64,000 bases of DNA from Capronia americana. Lineage: Eukaryota > Ascomycota > Eurotiomycetes > Chaetothyriales > Herpotrichiellaceae. The translations under genes and the position numbers were made by a program. Where the stretch lies: positions 2,046,001 through 2,110,000 of the forward strand of contig JADWQD010000004.1 of NCBI GenBank assembly GCA_016110215.1, given 5' to 3'. The notes under the pieces are model-generated. The model searched no databases. It was not told the DNA's origin and worked only from the letters and a program-made list of their open reading frames with translations. This document shows, piece by piece, positions 23,649-36,092 of the stretch (the stretch's first letter is position 1; each line of letters begins with the position of its first letter).

Positions 23649-26600
23649 TGTGTCATCTGGCGCTCATCCTCCTGAGCCACAAGGCCAAAGTTTTCGGGTT
23701 CCTACAGCTGCGTACTGCAAGCTGTCAGCATCGGGGGCAAACCTAACAGTTGTTTGCTGTTCTTTTGTCGCCTTGCCGCCTTGTCGCCCGTCGGGTGGAT
23801 GTGTGCAATTCGTAAGATTTTAGATAATATCAATACCGTCGGCGTATTTCCGCCAAATAATCAACGCCCTGCCCAAGGTATCGATGAGGGCAAGACGTTA
23901 AGCCAATTTTGGGACGAGCTACCGCACACAGTAAAATCCTCGTATACAAAGTACACACAGCACATCGCAAGTATGAAGGTCAACAAACATTCCTGACGCA
24001 AGCTTGCTTACCTTACCTTGGGGGCTGCGCCACGGGGTCAGCCATTGAGGAGACGAGACGGCCGGCCCGTAAATTCAGCAGTCGGTTCGGTCGGTCCACC
24101 CACCCACCCTTCTCGTTAAGCGAGCCGGCCGCTACGAGAACATTATCTGCTATCGATACGCCTTACGGGAGGGGGAGAAGACTTATCGATAGCGATAGCA
24201 ATACGAGCCCCAGTCAGCATACACAGTATGGAGTTGTCCTTTCCACCCACACACACTCTGTTGGCCCTCAGTGCAGCAAGAAAGTAAGAAGCTTTTGTTG
24301 TGATGCAGGAGGTTCCAGAGATAGAAGCACGATTAATGCCTCAAGGAGATGGGAGGAGTAGGATAGGGGGAAGGGTTCGGGTTCTTGCATTGCCAGAAAC
24401 CTTCCTGCAGGGGGTGAGGGAGTGAACGAGTGAGCTTTCCCATGCGTCGTTCTGTTCCGTCAGCGCTGTGGGCGCTAAATCTCCCCCCTCCCCCCTTGCC
24501 TGAGGAAAAAGGCTGAAGAGGCAGCAGTGCGCACGCTGAAATTCAAACGCTCAGATCAGCCACAGAAAATGTGGTTGACCAATTCTGATTTCTGAACGAC
24601 GTGGGCGCCCGTTTCCGTTTCCGCCTTTCCCAAAGAGCGTCCGTTCCTTAACTGACTTGGAGGTTTGTGATGTCTCCTGTACGAGTAAGATTTCGCACCC
24701 TCGCTTACACTGGACCGCACCTGGAGTTGTACTGTGTACTTGAGTACTTGAGTGGCTTGTTAGTGTCCCAAGTTCGGGTACCAGGCCGCAAGACCCCTTC
24801 ATTGCCAGTTCGGGGGATATTACCTGTCTATCACGGTAGGAGAGCCCGGCACGAGGCACTACCATCCACGTGGATGGGGGCGGGCCGATCTGGCTTCGCT
24901 ACTTGTGCGCCAGGACTCGTGCTCATACGAGGATAGTAGTTACTTTTTCCAAGGTACAAGCACACCGTAGACGGGTACTACGCTTAGGCCAACTCACTCT
25001 CGCAACCGTTCCTCTGAATGATTGTTGCGAAGGGAATTATGGGTCAAAGAACCTCATTTTGAAATTAGGTCATCCCCATGTTTCGCAAAGCGCCCGTCTA
25101 CATACTGTCTGCCCGTCAGCCGACGTATACGAAGAAGACCTGGACGTGTCAGGTCGGCTGACATTGAGGCTAAGTGTTTTGCGTCATGCCATATCCCCTC
25201 TCTACTGACAACTGACACTTGGTCGAATCCCAACGCCTGCGTGATTGACGATCCGGGCGCACTCGGCATTGCGGCTTCCAGGTGGTGTTCAAGGTGTCAA
25301 AAGCCTTACTTTCGCGGTGGACTGGGCGCCTGAGGTCTGATGTCGATGGTGTGCCGGTGCACACCACCATACCACGGTCGACCCCGGGTCCGGTTCTCGC
25401 AGGATGCAAAGGCGCGATTATCATTTCCCTCATTGAGAATCCGAGGAAGCTCTGGTAGGGAATGGTTTTGCGAGGTCGCCACTGGTCCTTGGCGGCTCCA
25501 AACGATCCGCATCGAAAGATTCGATCCCGCCTGACTTGGCTGTTCGATGAGTTTCTACTGCCCATGGTAGGAGGGACAAAAGAATCACGGCTGGAACCGG
25601 CCATTCACAGAACCGACCCCTCATTTGGAATGTGGTCATTGTTTGACGGGCACGCGGGATTGATTTCAACCACTTGCCTTCTTTGTCTTCAGCCATGAAA
25701 GAGGTGCTGGGCTTGGTATCGAATTAGATCGTGCGGTGTACTAGCAGTCTCCTGACTGGACCTGGCATGGACCTTTTACCTTTGAATGCCGAAGTTGGTC
25801 GGGAAAGAAACTTCGTCACAGCCATTCGCTGGATATGCTTTCAGCGGTGCGGCAGATTCGTGTTCTCCCTTCTGCAAGGCGGCGCTGTCGTGCGGTATTC
25901 GCCCGTGTCCAGAGAGGGTGTGGATGCGAGCCCTTCCCACCGGGCTGATGTTGGTTGAATCATGAAGGTGTGAGGTCCTCATTCCACAGCAGAGGCTCGA
26001 CCCCACTTATCACCTGCACGGTCTGCACAGACGATATGCTTGAACGTGCCGGGTGGAGTTTTTCACTTGCTAGAGAACCGTGGGAATTAGTTGCAGGACA
26101 AAAAGCATCAAGTGGTGAGGGCATTCGAGCTGCTCTTTGGCCACTTGCGTTTACCTCGGGCACAGTGTAAGCACTTGCACCAGAAAAAGACGGGGAAAAC
26201 CACTGACAAAGACACCCAGAAATGGAATACCGAAGATTGCAAATGCAGGCCCCAAAAATGGGTGTTTTTCGTTCAGTGCTATGGAAATCGTTGGTGGAGA
26301 GAGGTGTGTGATGCTTTGTCCACACACACTCCCCCCTTCTCAACGCGTTATACGTCTGACTTGGTGTACGGGGTGTACGAAGTCCATGGTCAGCTCGACT
26401 GGGTCAATGACATGTAATCCTGCGTCTTCCAGAGACCGGTAGCGACATTTTTTCCATATCTGTTTCTCAAAATAACATACAGCCACATTGGGTATCATCA
26501 CACATCATAGCGAAGTAGTCCCAGTCCAATCACAAAACAGGACCGTCGTTTCTCGCAACAGAAAACGTGTCCACACAAAAGCCAAAGAGAACAGATCCAA

Positions 26601-26817
26601 CTCAGCACTTGAGGGATCGAAGTCGAAGGGTCAAGGTTTCTTGCCGGAAAAGAAAAAGAAAAAAAGACACAAGCCTCGACGGGCGCAATATTCATTTGCC
26701 GACGTCACCCATTCCCATAAACCCATACCCGGGTTCTGTTTTTGCCATAGTCCCATATCGAGTAGAAAAACGTGACACCTTTGTTTCTCTCTTCGCCATT
26801 CCCAATTCGTGATACAT

Positions 26818-28143
26818 TTAGACAAAGGAGAAGCGGGGGCCCTTTTCAAGGGCGCGGACATCCTCCCAGACCCCGTTCAGGGTCTCGACAAGGGGCTCGG
26901 GAAGGGGCCCTTGTTCCAGGATGTCCATGTTTTCTTTCAGTTGTGACAGCTTGGAGGCTCCGATGATGACGGCATCGCCGTATTCGGCACCCAGCTGGGA
27001 ATGCCACGTCGTCCACCGTAGAGCAGCGGCGTGGCCGGAGATACCGTACTTGCGGGCTTGTTGGCGAACGACCTCGGCAGCGGCGAAGAGGGGGTCGTGG
27101 AAGTAGTCGCCGGCGTACTTGGCCCCGAGGGGTGACGCGATGTTCCACCGGCTGTTCTTGTCTCTGGTCGATGCTCGCGAGACCTTGTTGGAGAAGAAGC
27201 CACACGCCGAGGGGCTGTAGGCGTAGAAGGCGATGTTGTGTTCCCGCAGGACTTCAAAGAGCCTCTCCTCGCCGCCTCGGCAGATGGGGTTGTACTGTCC
27301 TTGGTAGACCGACGGCTTGACCCAGCCGTTTTCTTCGCAGATCTGGACGATCTCCTCGACCTCCTCGACCGAGTAGTTGGAGAGGCCAAACCGCTCGAAC
27401 TTGCCTTCCAGGTATGCCTTGTTCATGGCCTCACATGTCTCCTTGAACGGCGTGGCTCGGTCTGGGGCGTGCAGATACATGACGTCGACGGTGTCGGTGT
27501 TCAGCGCGTCCAGTGACCGGTCGATGCTCATGGCGATGTTCTTGGTCCGATGGGATCCAGGCATGAAACTCGAAACCTTGGTCGAGACGTTCGCCCACTT
27601 TGACAACCTCAGTTCATCCTCACCCAGGAGCTTCTCACAAGTACCACCCCGTCCGACCGGGTACGCTCGAGCGGTGTCGATGTCTGCGTATCCTCTCGAC
27701 CGGAACAAATTGACAAACTTTGAAGCATCCTCCACCGTGGTGATCTTTGCGAGCGGGGACAAGTGCGAGCCGATTGACGCGGTGCCCAGGACGACCTTTA
27801 AAGGCGGCTTGCAAGGCACGGACGGCTGCATAGGCGACGTTAGTTCTTCCGAGTTGTCGAATGTGCTGGCGAATGTGCTGGACCGTGATCGGGCGGTGGG
27901 CGTGACGGTGAGGTCTGTGACGTCGGTGTCTTCTGATGCTCTCGAGCTGAAGGAATATGCAGAGTGTGATGATGATGCCGAGTTCGGCACGTCGAGAGAT
28001 TGGCGTTTATGTTGGTGTGTGCTGAGGTTGGCCATGTTGAGCTGTGGTAGATCCTCCAACTTCATTCTCAGGGCGGCGGCCAGGGAGCCCATATGTCTGT
28101 CTTGTGACATGGTGGGCGACTGAGGGTAGTGGTAGTCTGTCAT
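26818..28143 (-). CDS. aldo/keto reductase with long N-terminal extension
   Basis: This intronless gene encodes 441 residues. The reductase barrel starts near residue 113 (LKVVLGTASIG) and carries the catalytic tetrad as D156, Y161 (DTARAY), K189 (VSTKV) and H225 (YLHAPD). The FGLSNYS segment and the NPICRGGE block resemble the aflatoxin-aldehyde-reductase group (AKR7), which are NADPH-dependent reductases of aldehydes. The first 110 residues are Ser/Thr-rich and not part of the fold. Internal ATGs at residues 12, 18 and 27 could be the true start, but even these leave an extension of 85 residues or more. The role in this organism is unknown. Confidence 0.9.
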   Translation of the reverse strand: MTDYHYPQSPTMSQDRHMGSLAAALRMKLEDLPQLNMANLSTHQHKRQSLDVPNSASSSHSAYSFSSRASEDTDVTDLTVTPTARSRSSTFASTFDNSEELTSPMQPSVPCKPPLKVVLGTASIGSHLSPLAKITTVEDASKFVNLFRSRGYADIDTARAYPVGRGGTCEKLLGEDELRLSKWANVSTKVSSFMPGSHRTKNIAMSIDRSLDALNTDTVDVMYLHAPDRATPFKETCEAMNKAYLEGKFERFGLSNYSVEEVEEIVQICEENGWVKPSVYQGQYNPICRGGEERLFEVLREHNIAFYAYSPSACGFFSNKVSRASTRDKNSRWNIASPLGAKYAGDYFHDPLFAAAEVVRQQARKYGISGHAAALRWTTWHSQLGAEYGDAVIIGASKLSQLKENMDILEQGPLPEPLVETLNGVWEDVRALEKGPRFSFV

Positions 28144-31100
28144 TGTGACGGAAACAAAGGACGTCGAACAAAGAGAGAAGTGGCCGCTTAATAAAGACCG
28201 GATTGGCAGTCTGGTATTGCTGGTTCCGGCAGACGCCAGGAAAATTCGCTCAGTTGATTTGAATACAGTCAGCGGCTGTGTCTAAGGTTCGCGAGGTGGT
28301 GGGAGGGAGGGCAGTAAGGTTTATCAGCAGTGATCTGTAATTGTGTATTGCAATGCAACAATGATTCTTCCCACTAAGGAAAGACGACTGATCTGAGAGC
28401 AGTGAGATGGGTATATGGGGAGTGTGTGTGGTGGAAGGGTGGTGGGCGTTGGATGGAGTATATACACGCCTGGGATCCTGAAACGGGGGAGTTTGCCGAC
28501 AACATCAGCCCAGATGGGGTTTGATGGGCAGGATCGAGGGTCGCCACACTTGTTTGCGCGGCCCATGGGACTTGCGTAGATGCGAGCACTGGGTCCTGGG
28601 TCACGCTCGGAGCGTGTGGCGACGCCGACCACTCTCGAGCATTCTTTGCTGCACTTGACGCAGCCAGCCATGGGCCCTGTCCTCCTTACCCACCCCAACC
28701 CAGGTGACGCGGAACCCACAACCGCCGTGCTCCACCGCTGTGCTTCGGAATCCTGGTCAGCTGTCGCTTCTACCCTGCCCCCTGCCCCGAGCCCAGGCTT
28801 GGAGCAGAAGCTCGGCCCAAAGTGAAAAGACCCCCTTGTTGATGCATCGAGGGCGGACGCCCATGCCGCAGGTCCAGCTAGCGCCCATGCGGTCTAGGCT
28901 GCCACCCATGCCGCCGAGTCACGGCGCTCCCACGCCGCAGGTTGTGAGTGAGGGCTTCAGCCCAGTCAGCCGCTGCTGCGTCTTTCGCTCCCACCGATTC
29001 GGTCAGCGTACTCAGCACCGTTCGCTTGATCATGTCCTGCTTGATGACTCGTCGCTTCCAGCACGCCAATCGATTGTGTGAGCTCTGAACACCTCAGCCT
29101 GGCTCGCTGCCGTCACCCGGCGTTATGCTATCTATCCATCCGTGTTCAAATGACGGGCGTTGGTGGAGGCGCCGCGCTTGGATCACCTCGTGGCCTGCAA
29201 AGTTTTGAGCAGGCAAAGCCGTGCGGGATCGGCAATTCGATCAGCAGGGAATGCGCGTACTCCCGAGTCACGTCTTCGCAATCCAGGAACAGTTTTCACG
29301 TCGCGTGTGCTTGTATGCATCGGCTTGGTTGTCTCGCGGGCTCTATCCATGAGACCAATTATTGCCCATATGTCAATTATCCAGACTGCAAGGATGGGGG
29401 TGGAAAGACACGACCCGAGCACGTCAAATGAGATTGGCGGGTGAACGCCATGATTGGCTAATTAGGCTTCATCATTCTGTGCGTCTGGGGAAGCCATCGG
29501 TACGGAAGGACAGGCTTGCAACGGCCACTGATAGTACACGGTACGAACTGCAGTGGTCGCCAGAGACTACGAATACTACTGCGCCCAAGAACGCGTGGCT
29601 GCTGCGGAAGAGTTCGATACCCCAGGCACACTACGGACACGGACATAGTGCACAGAACTGATCCTTTACGCCCATCAGTGTTTGTTAGTGACAAGCCGAT
29701 ATCAAACCCGGCAAGACGTCGGAGGCAGGACCTCTTAGAATGACTCTTTAGGACTCAGAGAAGTGAAACCAGCATGGAGTTAGCCATTTTGATCGCCAGC
29801 TCCTTCAACATGCTTGAAGCAAGGTACGGTCGCGATGTGCACTTTTCCAGCACCTCTATACATGCCTGGAGGACAAATTGAACGGCGAGGTACTGATGCA
29901 ATGGTACGTGTGCCTGCTGTGATTGGCTACTGCCTAATTAGCCAGATGCTAAGGTTGAGGCGTTAGCGTCGGCGTGTCGGAGCTTTTTTCCCCGTCCACC
30001 GACTTGCCGACTTCAAGATTTGCACTTCTCCAAGTTGGCACCACGCCAGCCAACTCATCTTCGTCATGGGATTCGACGACAGCGGACATTCAGAGGCCTG
30101 CCAACCTCCTTGATGATGAAGCTGTTGTTGTTGGCAGTGGTCGCCACCGGTTTCATGACGACTGTCCTGTGGCGTTCTCTTGGTACGGAGTACATACTTG
30201 AATCCTAATACTATGAGGCGCCCATCTCGCGTCGCTTGCAAAACAAGATGGCTGAAGCACACCTCTACGAGTACCGAGTACAGATTTCAACCACCTGCCG
30301 TCTTTATCTCCGCGTATAGGTGGCGCGAGGCATGCTCAGATGACTGGTTCTCATTCTACTCAGTAGCTGCGCCTGCCAATCCTTCTGTAAACGCTTCCGG
30401 AAAATGATGGAAAGGATTACACATGACAGTGCCACCACCCTCACTGCCGACAGCACGGATGCGGATGTATCTCAATACGACCTCCGTAACAGAAGAAGTA
30501 CTCATAAGTCCGTAGTCTGCTGCATCTCGACCTTCAACCAGAATGGCCAACTCTTTTGGTCATGCTGCCGCCGCTGGTCACGCGGTTATGCAAAATACCT
30601 CATGTTGCCTTGACTTCTGCCTCGGGTCCTGCTGCGATGACGACTGCTGAACCGGGCCCGCAACTCGGGTCGCAAGTCTTTCGTTACGGTCTTTCAAAGG
30701 GACATTCCCCGCATATAACTTGGCCAAGTAAGGTCTACAGCTCTTGGACATCGTCTTGGAGCAGCAGTTGACACGTAGAAAGATTGGCGTCGGCGAGACG
30801 GTGAAAAGGCGCCGTTGCGAAACAGAGCCAAGCGAACTCAAGGCGACTTAGTGCCGCCACTGATTGGAGGGGTGGCGTCCAGAAATTCTGGGGAAGCCTG
30901 CTTGCCGACACCAACGCCAATCTCGGCTAGCCAGGATGCAAGCGTGAAGCCAGGGTGGAGTGCTAGGGGATGGGTGGCACAGGCCATCTGGGTGCAAATT
31001 GGAAAAGTTTCGATCAATCTCCATTTAAACCCTTGTCCTTGCAAACAGCGATGTTCGGCTTCGTGCGAGATACTCTGTTCCGGACTGTTTGCAGCGATGA

Positions 31101-34100
31101 AAATTAGATGGCTGGTTATATGGAAAGCCGTGAGCCAGCATCTTGCCATGTTCTCGATCGACTATTGACAAGCCGCGTCGGAGAGACAGATATCTGTTCC
31201 ACCGAACCCCCTTCAGGATCTGCGTCCTATGCTTTCTCGACACGTCCGGAAGTTCAACAGAGACACGCCGACATCGACTTGCGCTGGAAGTAAAGTGATA
31301 TGCGACGTTCTGCCACCTGTCTTGCCCGCTCCATCTACTCGTAGGGATGGAATTGAAGTCATTTGCATGATTCCCCCAGCGGAGCTCATCCCTTAACCGG
31401 TTAAATCTGCTGTGACTGACGTCCGTACCCCGTAATGCCTGCCGTGCTTCGTACGGTCAACGTCCACGAGATCTTCCGGTTCGATGAAAATTTGAGGATC
31501 ACTACCCTTTCTCGCAGCGTGTCCGCACCGGCCTTGGATGGCTCATGGCGAACTCAGGCCCAGGTAGGATCATTTATCCCGGGTCTCCCAGTATCCACCA
31601 AGTGGACTCTCTGTCGACGACTCAACGATCCATACCATTGCCATGCTACCAAAATGGGAAGGTCACTTCCGAGGTGGACATGGGTCAGTGTCCGTTCCGA
31701 CCGGCTAGGTTTTCGTCAACGCACCTCTCAATCAGATCCGAGGTACTCGTAGTCAACCCTCGTGTTGTCGCATTTGATTCAGTCCACACATAGAGTACGC
31801 TGTCAACATATTTAACTTGCCTGTCGAGAAAAGCGACTTTGAACTACTCGTATATACTTGTGCGAGCCAAGGCCGTGTCGTTGTACCGATGACAGTAGTC
31901 AAATCCGTAGGTGAATTTTCAAAGGCTCTAATCCCGGTTGTTGGCGTCGATCTCAACAACAGAGAATTGCCGAATGCGCCATGCAAGCAAATGGGAAGGC
32001 ATCGTATCTACTCGCGCCCAGCGTCCGAAGCGCTAATTCCGCACATACAGCATACGGAATGCTGCTCGTACACCGTGCACACGTTAGCATTAGCATTATG
32101 AATCCCTGGCGCGGAAGGCTACATTCACAAATCCGTTACTACAGTGCATCTGCAACAGAGAATCGACCTGTAACAAAGAATGGGCTCGTTTGGTGGGGTT
32201 GCGGATGCTTATCGATAGGCAGGACTTGCCCTGCTACGCGAGTCGCATTGCCTCGAAGAAGGGCACATCATTTTCCCTATCCTTCCACGACTTCCATTTG
32301 TCACTTTTAGCCCCTTCAGGAGCGAACTTTCTAGTGCCAGAGCGAAAAGGAATGTAGTACTCGTAGTAGCAGAATCTGTCGATCGACTGCCTTTCGGAGC
32401 CTTCCCGGACCAGCAGGTACTACTCGTAAGGTCCCTCCCTACGAGATAGTCGGTCGAAATACCAGGCAGGAATCAGGCCTTGGCTGACGTGCTGTCTGTC
32501 GCTACGTTCGAAACCACCAGTCGTGTCGCACATACTATCACGACATCATACCAATATTTGGCCCCGTTGCATGGTGCCGATTGATGTGCTTACTCGGTAC
32601 TTGAGTTTGCAGGAAGCTCGAAGCTCTGATCAACGAGACCACTCGAGATGCCTGACCTCCCATTCATTGTCAGTTGGGCAGAAGCAGAGCCACTGACATC
32701 AGTTTCTTCTTGTACCGATATCATCGATGACTCTGTAGGTCGCCACCGAGCGACTGACATCCCTTGACAGTGCCCAGTACCCAGTACAAGATTTTGGAAC
32801 CGCCCTGCTTGCAGAAGAGCGTATGCAGCCCGGATGGTGTCTCGCCGCGTTGCTATCCCAGTTCAACCTTCCAAAGATTTCTCACTTCGCATTACACTCG
32901 CACAATCTTGGACACGTCTATCCATGGACCAGACCACGTTTGACTCGATCTGAATTTCGGCAGCCGGCAGAGACAACCCGGAGATGGCAAACATCATTCG
33001 ACTTCCTCGTCCCGGACGCACCCAAAACGACGTGCAGCCCCAAATGCAAAGCTGCAGAACCACATGCTCTCTTCACACGCTGTTGTTTGATCTGAGTGCT
33101 TACAACTTGCATGGCTCCGCGTCAATGGAGTTGCAACAGCCCATTGCAGACGCAGGATGCGGATGCAGAGGACTAGCGACTCCATTGGCCTACGCCCGCT
33201 CGTGAAATGCCACCTTCTGCAATGAGCACTCCCCGGCGATTTGAAATTACGCGTCTTCTTATCTGTATCGCGATGTAGTTGATCGGCCAACGACGGCTTG
33301 CCATACAGCGAGGTTGCACCTGGTGCAGCGGAACAGCTCAACTTTGTGCGAACCACACTACCTTGGAGCCCGGACGCTCATGGATTCCCAGAATGTGGCC
33401 CCAGATGCTAAGATTCGCGTAAAGTGCGACCGCTATACAGCCTATCCACCCAAGCACCGATGCGCTATCGCCGAAGGATTCTCAAGCAGGACTGACATTG
33501 ACACAAGGAGTATTGCCGGTGTATGGTGACTTTTCACGTGCTTGCGGCGCTCCATCATCAACGCTGCCAATAGCACTGTGATGTTTTCTCCCTGGTCGCA
33601 ACAGCCTGACCTTTGAAATCCCACGTTCTCTGCTCTTGACGGACAGAAGCAATTCAATTGACCTACCTAACCGCCGTGCTGACAGCTCGATAGACTAGAC
33701 ACCTCTCAAGCCTGGGCTAAAGGGGTCGCAGTCATCCTATTATTGCGACTGTGCTATACTGCTTCCTTTTTACAGACTCCGGACAACGGAGTGTCGGCAT
33801 CCGACCTCAAGCGCCTACCTCCATGAGTACACCAACCCCCAAACACTAGTGACCTTCACTAACCGCAACGACATCTTTGACGAACGGCATGTTTGCTCAT
33901 CATCCGATTATCTAAAATTCTCACCTGTATTAGCAGCGGTGGCCGCCTTTACTACGTACTTTTTCTTAACTGCTCCTTCTGAATTTGTCCCGCCGCCAAG
34001 ATGGATCACAGTTGTCTCACTATATTCTCACCACGACCTAAGCACGCTAACAACAGTCTATAGGACTTGACCTCCCCAGAAAAGCGATTACATGCGTGCA

Positions 34101-35317
34101 ATCTTCTTTGCCCGGTTTGTCTAATAACACAGCCTACACATTCGGGGCCTTGATCGGCCACGTGGGTTGCGGAGCTGCTGTGCTTGCTCACGCCAACAAT
34201 CGCAGGATCAAACGGGGCTCTCCAGGGAATCCAAATGCAGCCGAGAGAGGTAAGAACACTCGTTCATCTATCAATTTGGATCTGGGCACCCCCAGATGGC
34301 TCAGTCACTAGATTATCGATGCCACGCCCCGATTGCTAGCCATTCTGGACTTCGGTGCTCACCGATCACACCACGGACCAGCCAAGGGATGACAAGCGAG
34401 AGGGAAGAAGGGGAATAGGGGATTCACGCTGTGTCTATTATCAGAACATTATTGTTGCTCTATGCGCAGAGAACCGCTCGAACCTGCCTCCCCAACCTGT
34501 CCATCGGTGACTCCACAGGAGAAGATGGGAAGCCTGACTCTGGAGGACGCCCCATCCCATACAGTTGATCCTTCTGCATCGCTTACAGACCTCAGCGTAC
34601 TCCTCAGTCCGCCCGAAAACGAGCATGTTCGGACTCATGCATGTCATGATCTGTTAAACTCGAGCGGTTGGGCAACTCATCCCTCTAACGACAGATACCC
34701 TACGACGACCTCGTCCGCATCTAACATGCTTCACGATCAAATCCTACAACTCCCAAGACACAGTACCCAGGCCCGAATGTGCAAGAATGCGTTGGTGACC
34801 TGGGCTGGTGATGATGCAACACAACCTGTAAAAAGCGTGGTATAGTTTTGGACTCGCCGTCGCCGTCCTTGCTCTTCCAGCTGTTGATGAGCCCAAATTC
34901 TACATGTCCAGCCAGAGTCCTTCACCTGTACCTCTACTCCTCATATCGTTTGACTATTTGACTTCGCTGGGCCAGAAATCAACCCTACATGGACGTTTTG
35001 TCAGGTAAGGCGGACGCTATACCGCCATGCCGCCACGTCGTTATAGCTGAGGTACAGTACCGACTCCCTCGGGAGGTCGGGTTTCTCTCGTCGATTAGGA
35101 CTCTGGTGGAATGGCTCGCTTTATGGGGACCTACAGTTCACCTCTCCTCACTTCACTTTACTTCACTCTACCTTCACGCTTTCTATTACTCTAACCTTAC
35201 CTTGGCCTTTCTTCCTGGACTTCGAAGATCAGTGGGCTATAGAAACTTTAGCTTCGTCACATCTTAAGTATAGAAAGGAAAATTAGACTGGTAGAATATA
35301 ATATCCTGCGAATAAAT

Positions 35318-35341
35318 GGTGAGGTGAGGTGAGGTGAGGTT
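35318..35341. repeat. (GGTGA)n pentamer repeat
   Basis: About five tandem GGTGA units. Confidence 0.85.
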
Positions 35342-35355
35342 TAGAGGTGCAGTAT

Positions 35356-35430
35356 TTCTCCTTCTCCTTCTGCTTCTGCTTCTCCTTCTGCTTCTCCTTC
35401 CCTTTCTCTTTCTTCTAATTCTCCTTCTCA
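35356..35430. repeat. polypyrimidine (CTTCTC/CTTCTG)n tract
   Basis: A nearly uninterrupted pyrimidine-rich hexamer-like tract on the plus strand. Confidence 0.8.
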
Positions 35431-35648
35431 ATCTCAAGTGGCCAGCATCTACTACTTCAACATCGCACTTCAGTAGACGTGCTATATACGCTATATCACA
35501 ACGTACTGAGTGCCACAGCAGGGAATGAGACGGTGGAGGAGCCATCTCGCAACTTATTGAATCCGATATCCTCTCCGCGAGATAGGAGGATTATATATTT
35601 TTCTAAACTCGACTGTAAATTAGCACTTTATCGAATCTGCTATACTTC

Positions 35649-35730
35649 GCCCCTCTCTCTGTCCCCCTCTCTCTGTCCCCCTCTCTCTGTCCCCCTCTCT
35701 CTGTCTCTCTGTCTCTCCGTCACTCTATCT
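35649..35730. repeat. 14-bp minisatellite, CCCCCTCTCTCTGT type
   Basis: About four 14-bp units, grading into (CTGTCT)n. Confidence 0.85.
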
Positions 35731-36060
35731 GTCTCTCTTTCTTCTAGAGGATCCGATCGTACGTGTTATCTCTGCTATAACATAGTAGACACTACTTTTC
35801 GTCGAGTCCGCCGAGTCTATCGTTGGGGTACAGGCCGTTTTGATTTTCTTCAAATCCTATATACTCCGTGCGCCTATCGTATTTTACACACATAGCACTT
35901 GGTCGAGTGTGCCAGGTCGGGTTATCAGTCACAACTCACTTGGATGTGCTTGTCCGCGCCCTCTCTTCCTGTTATGAATTCCCCTAAGAGTGCACTCACG
36001 CCGGGCCCGGGGCGGTGACCTCCCGTTTGACGGTGCGTGCGGTCATATACCTCGACGACA

Positions 36061-36083
36061 TGACACGACACGACACGACACGA
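36061..36083. repeat. (GACAC)n pentamer repeat
   Basis: About four tandem units just beyond the 3' end of the following minus-strand gene. Confidence 0.85.
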
Positions 36084-36092
36084 TCGGGTCCC

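Larger units (their letters stand above)
18874..26817. other. gene-poor block of about 8 kb
   Basis: No open frame in this stretch shows a protein family feature or a consistent splice model. It carries many simple repeats, densest at 21.8-23.7 kb. No transposon ends, long terminal repeats or tRNA were recognised. Non-coding RNA genes cannot be excluded. Confidence 0.5.
28144..36092. other. second gene-poor block of about 8 kb
   Basis: No supported gene. Short open frames lack features. Simple repeats lie at 35.3-36.1 kb, and several TACTCGTA-like palindromes at 31.3-32.6 kb. No recognisable transposase, reverse transcriptase or terminal repeats were seen, though strongly decayed copies could be missed. 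Confidence 0.5.
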
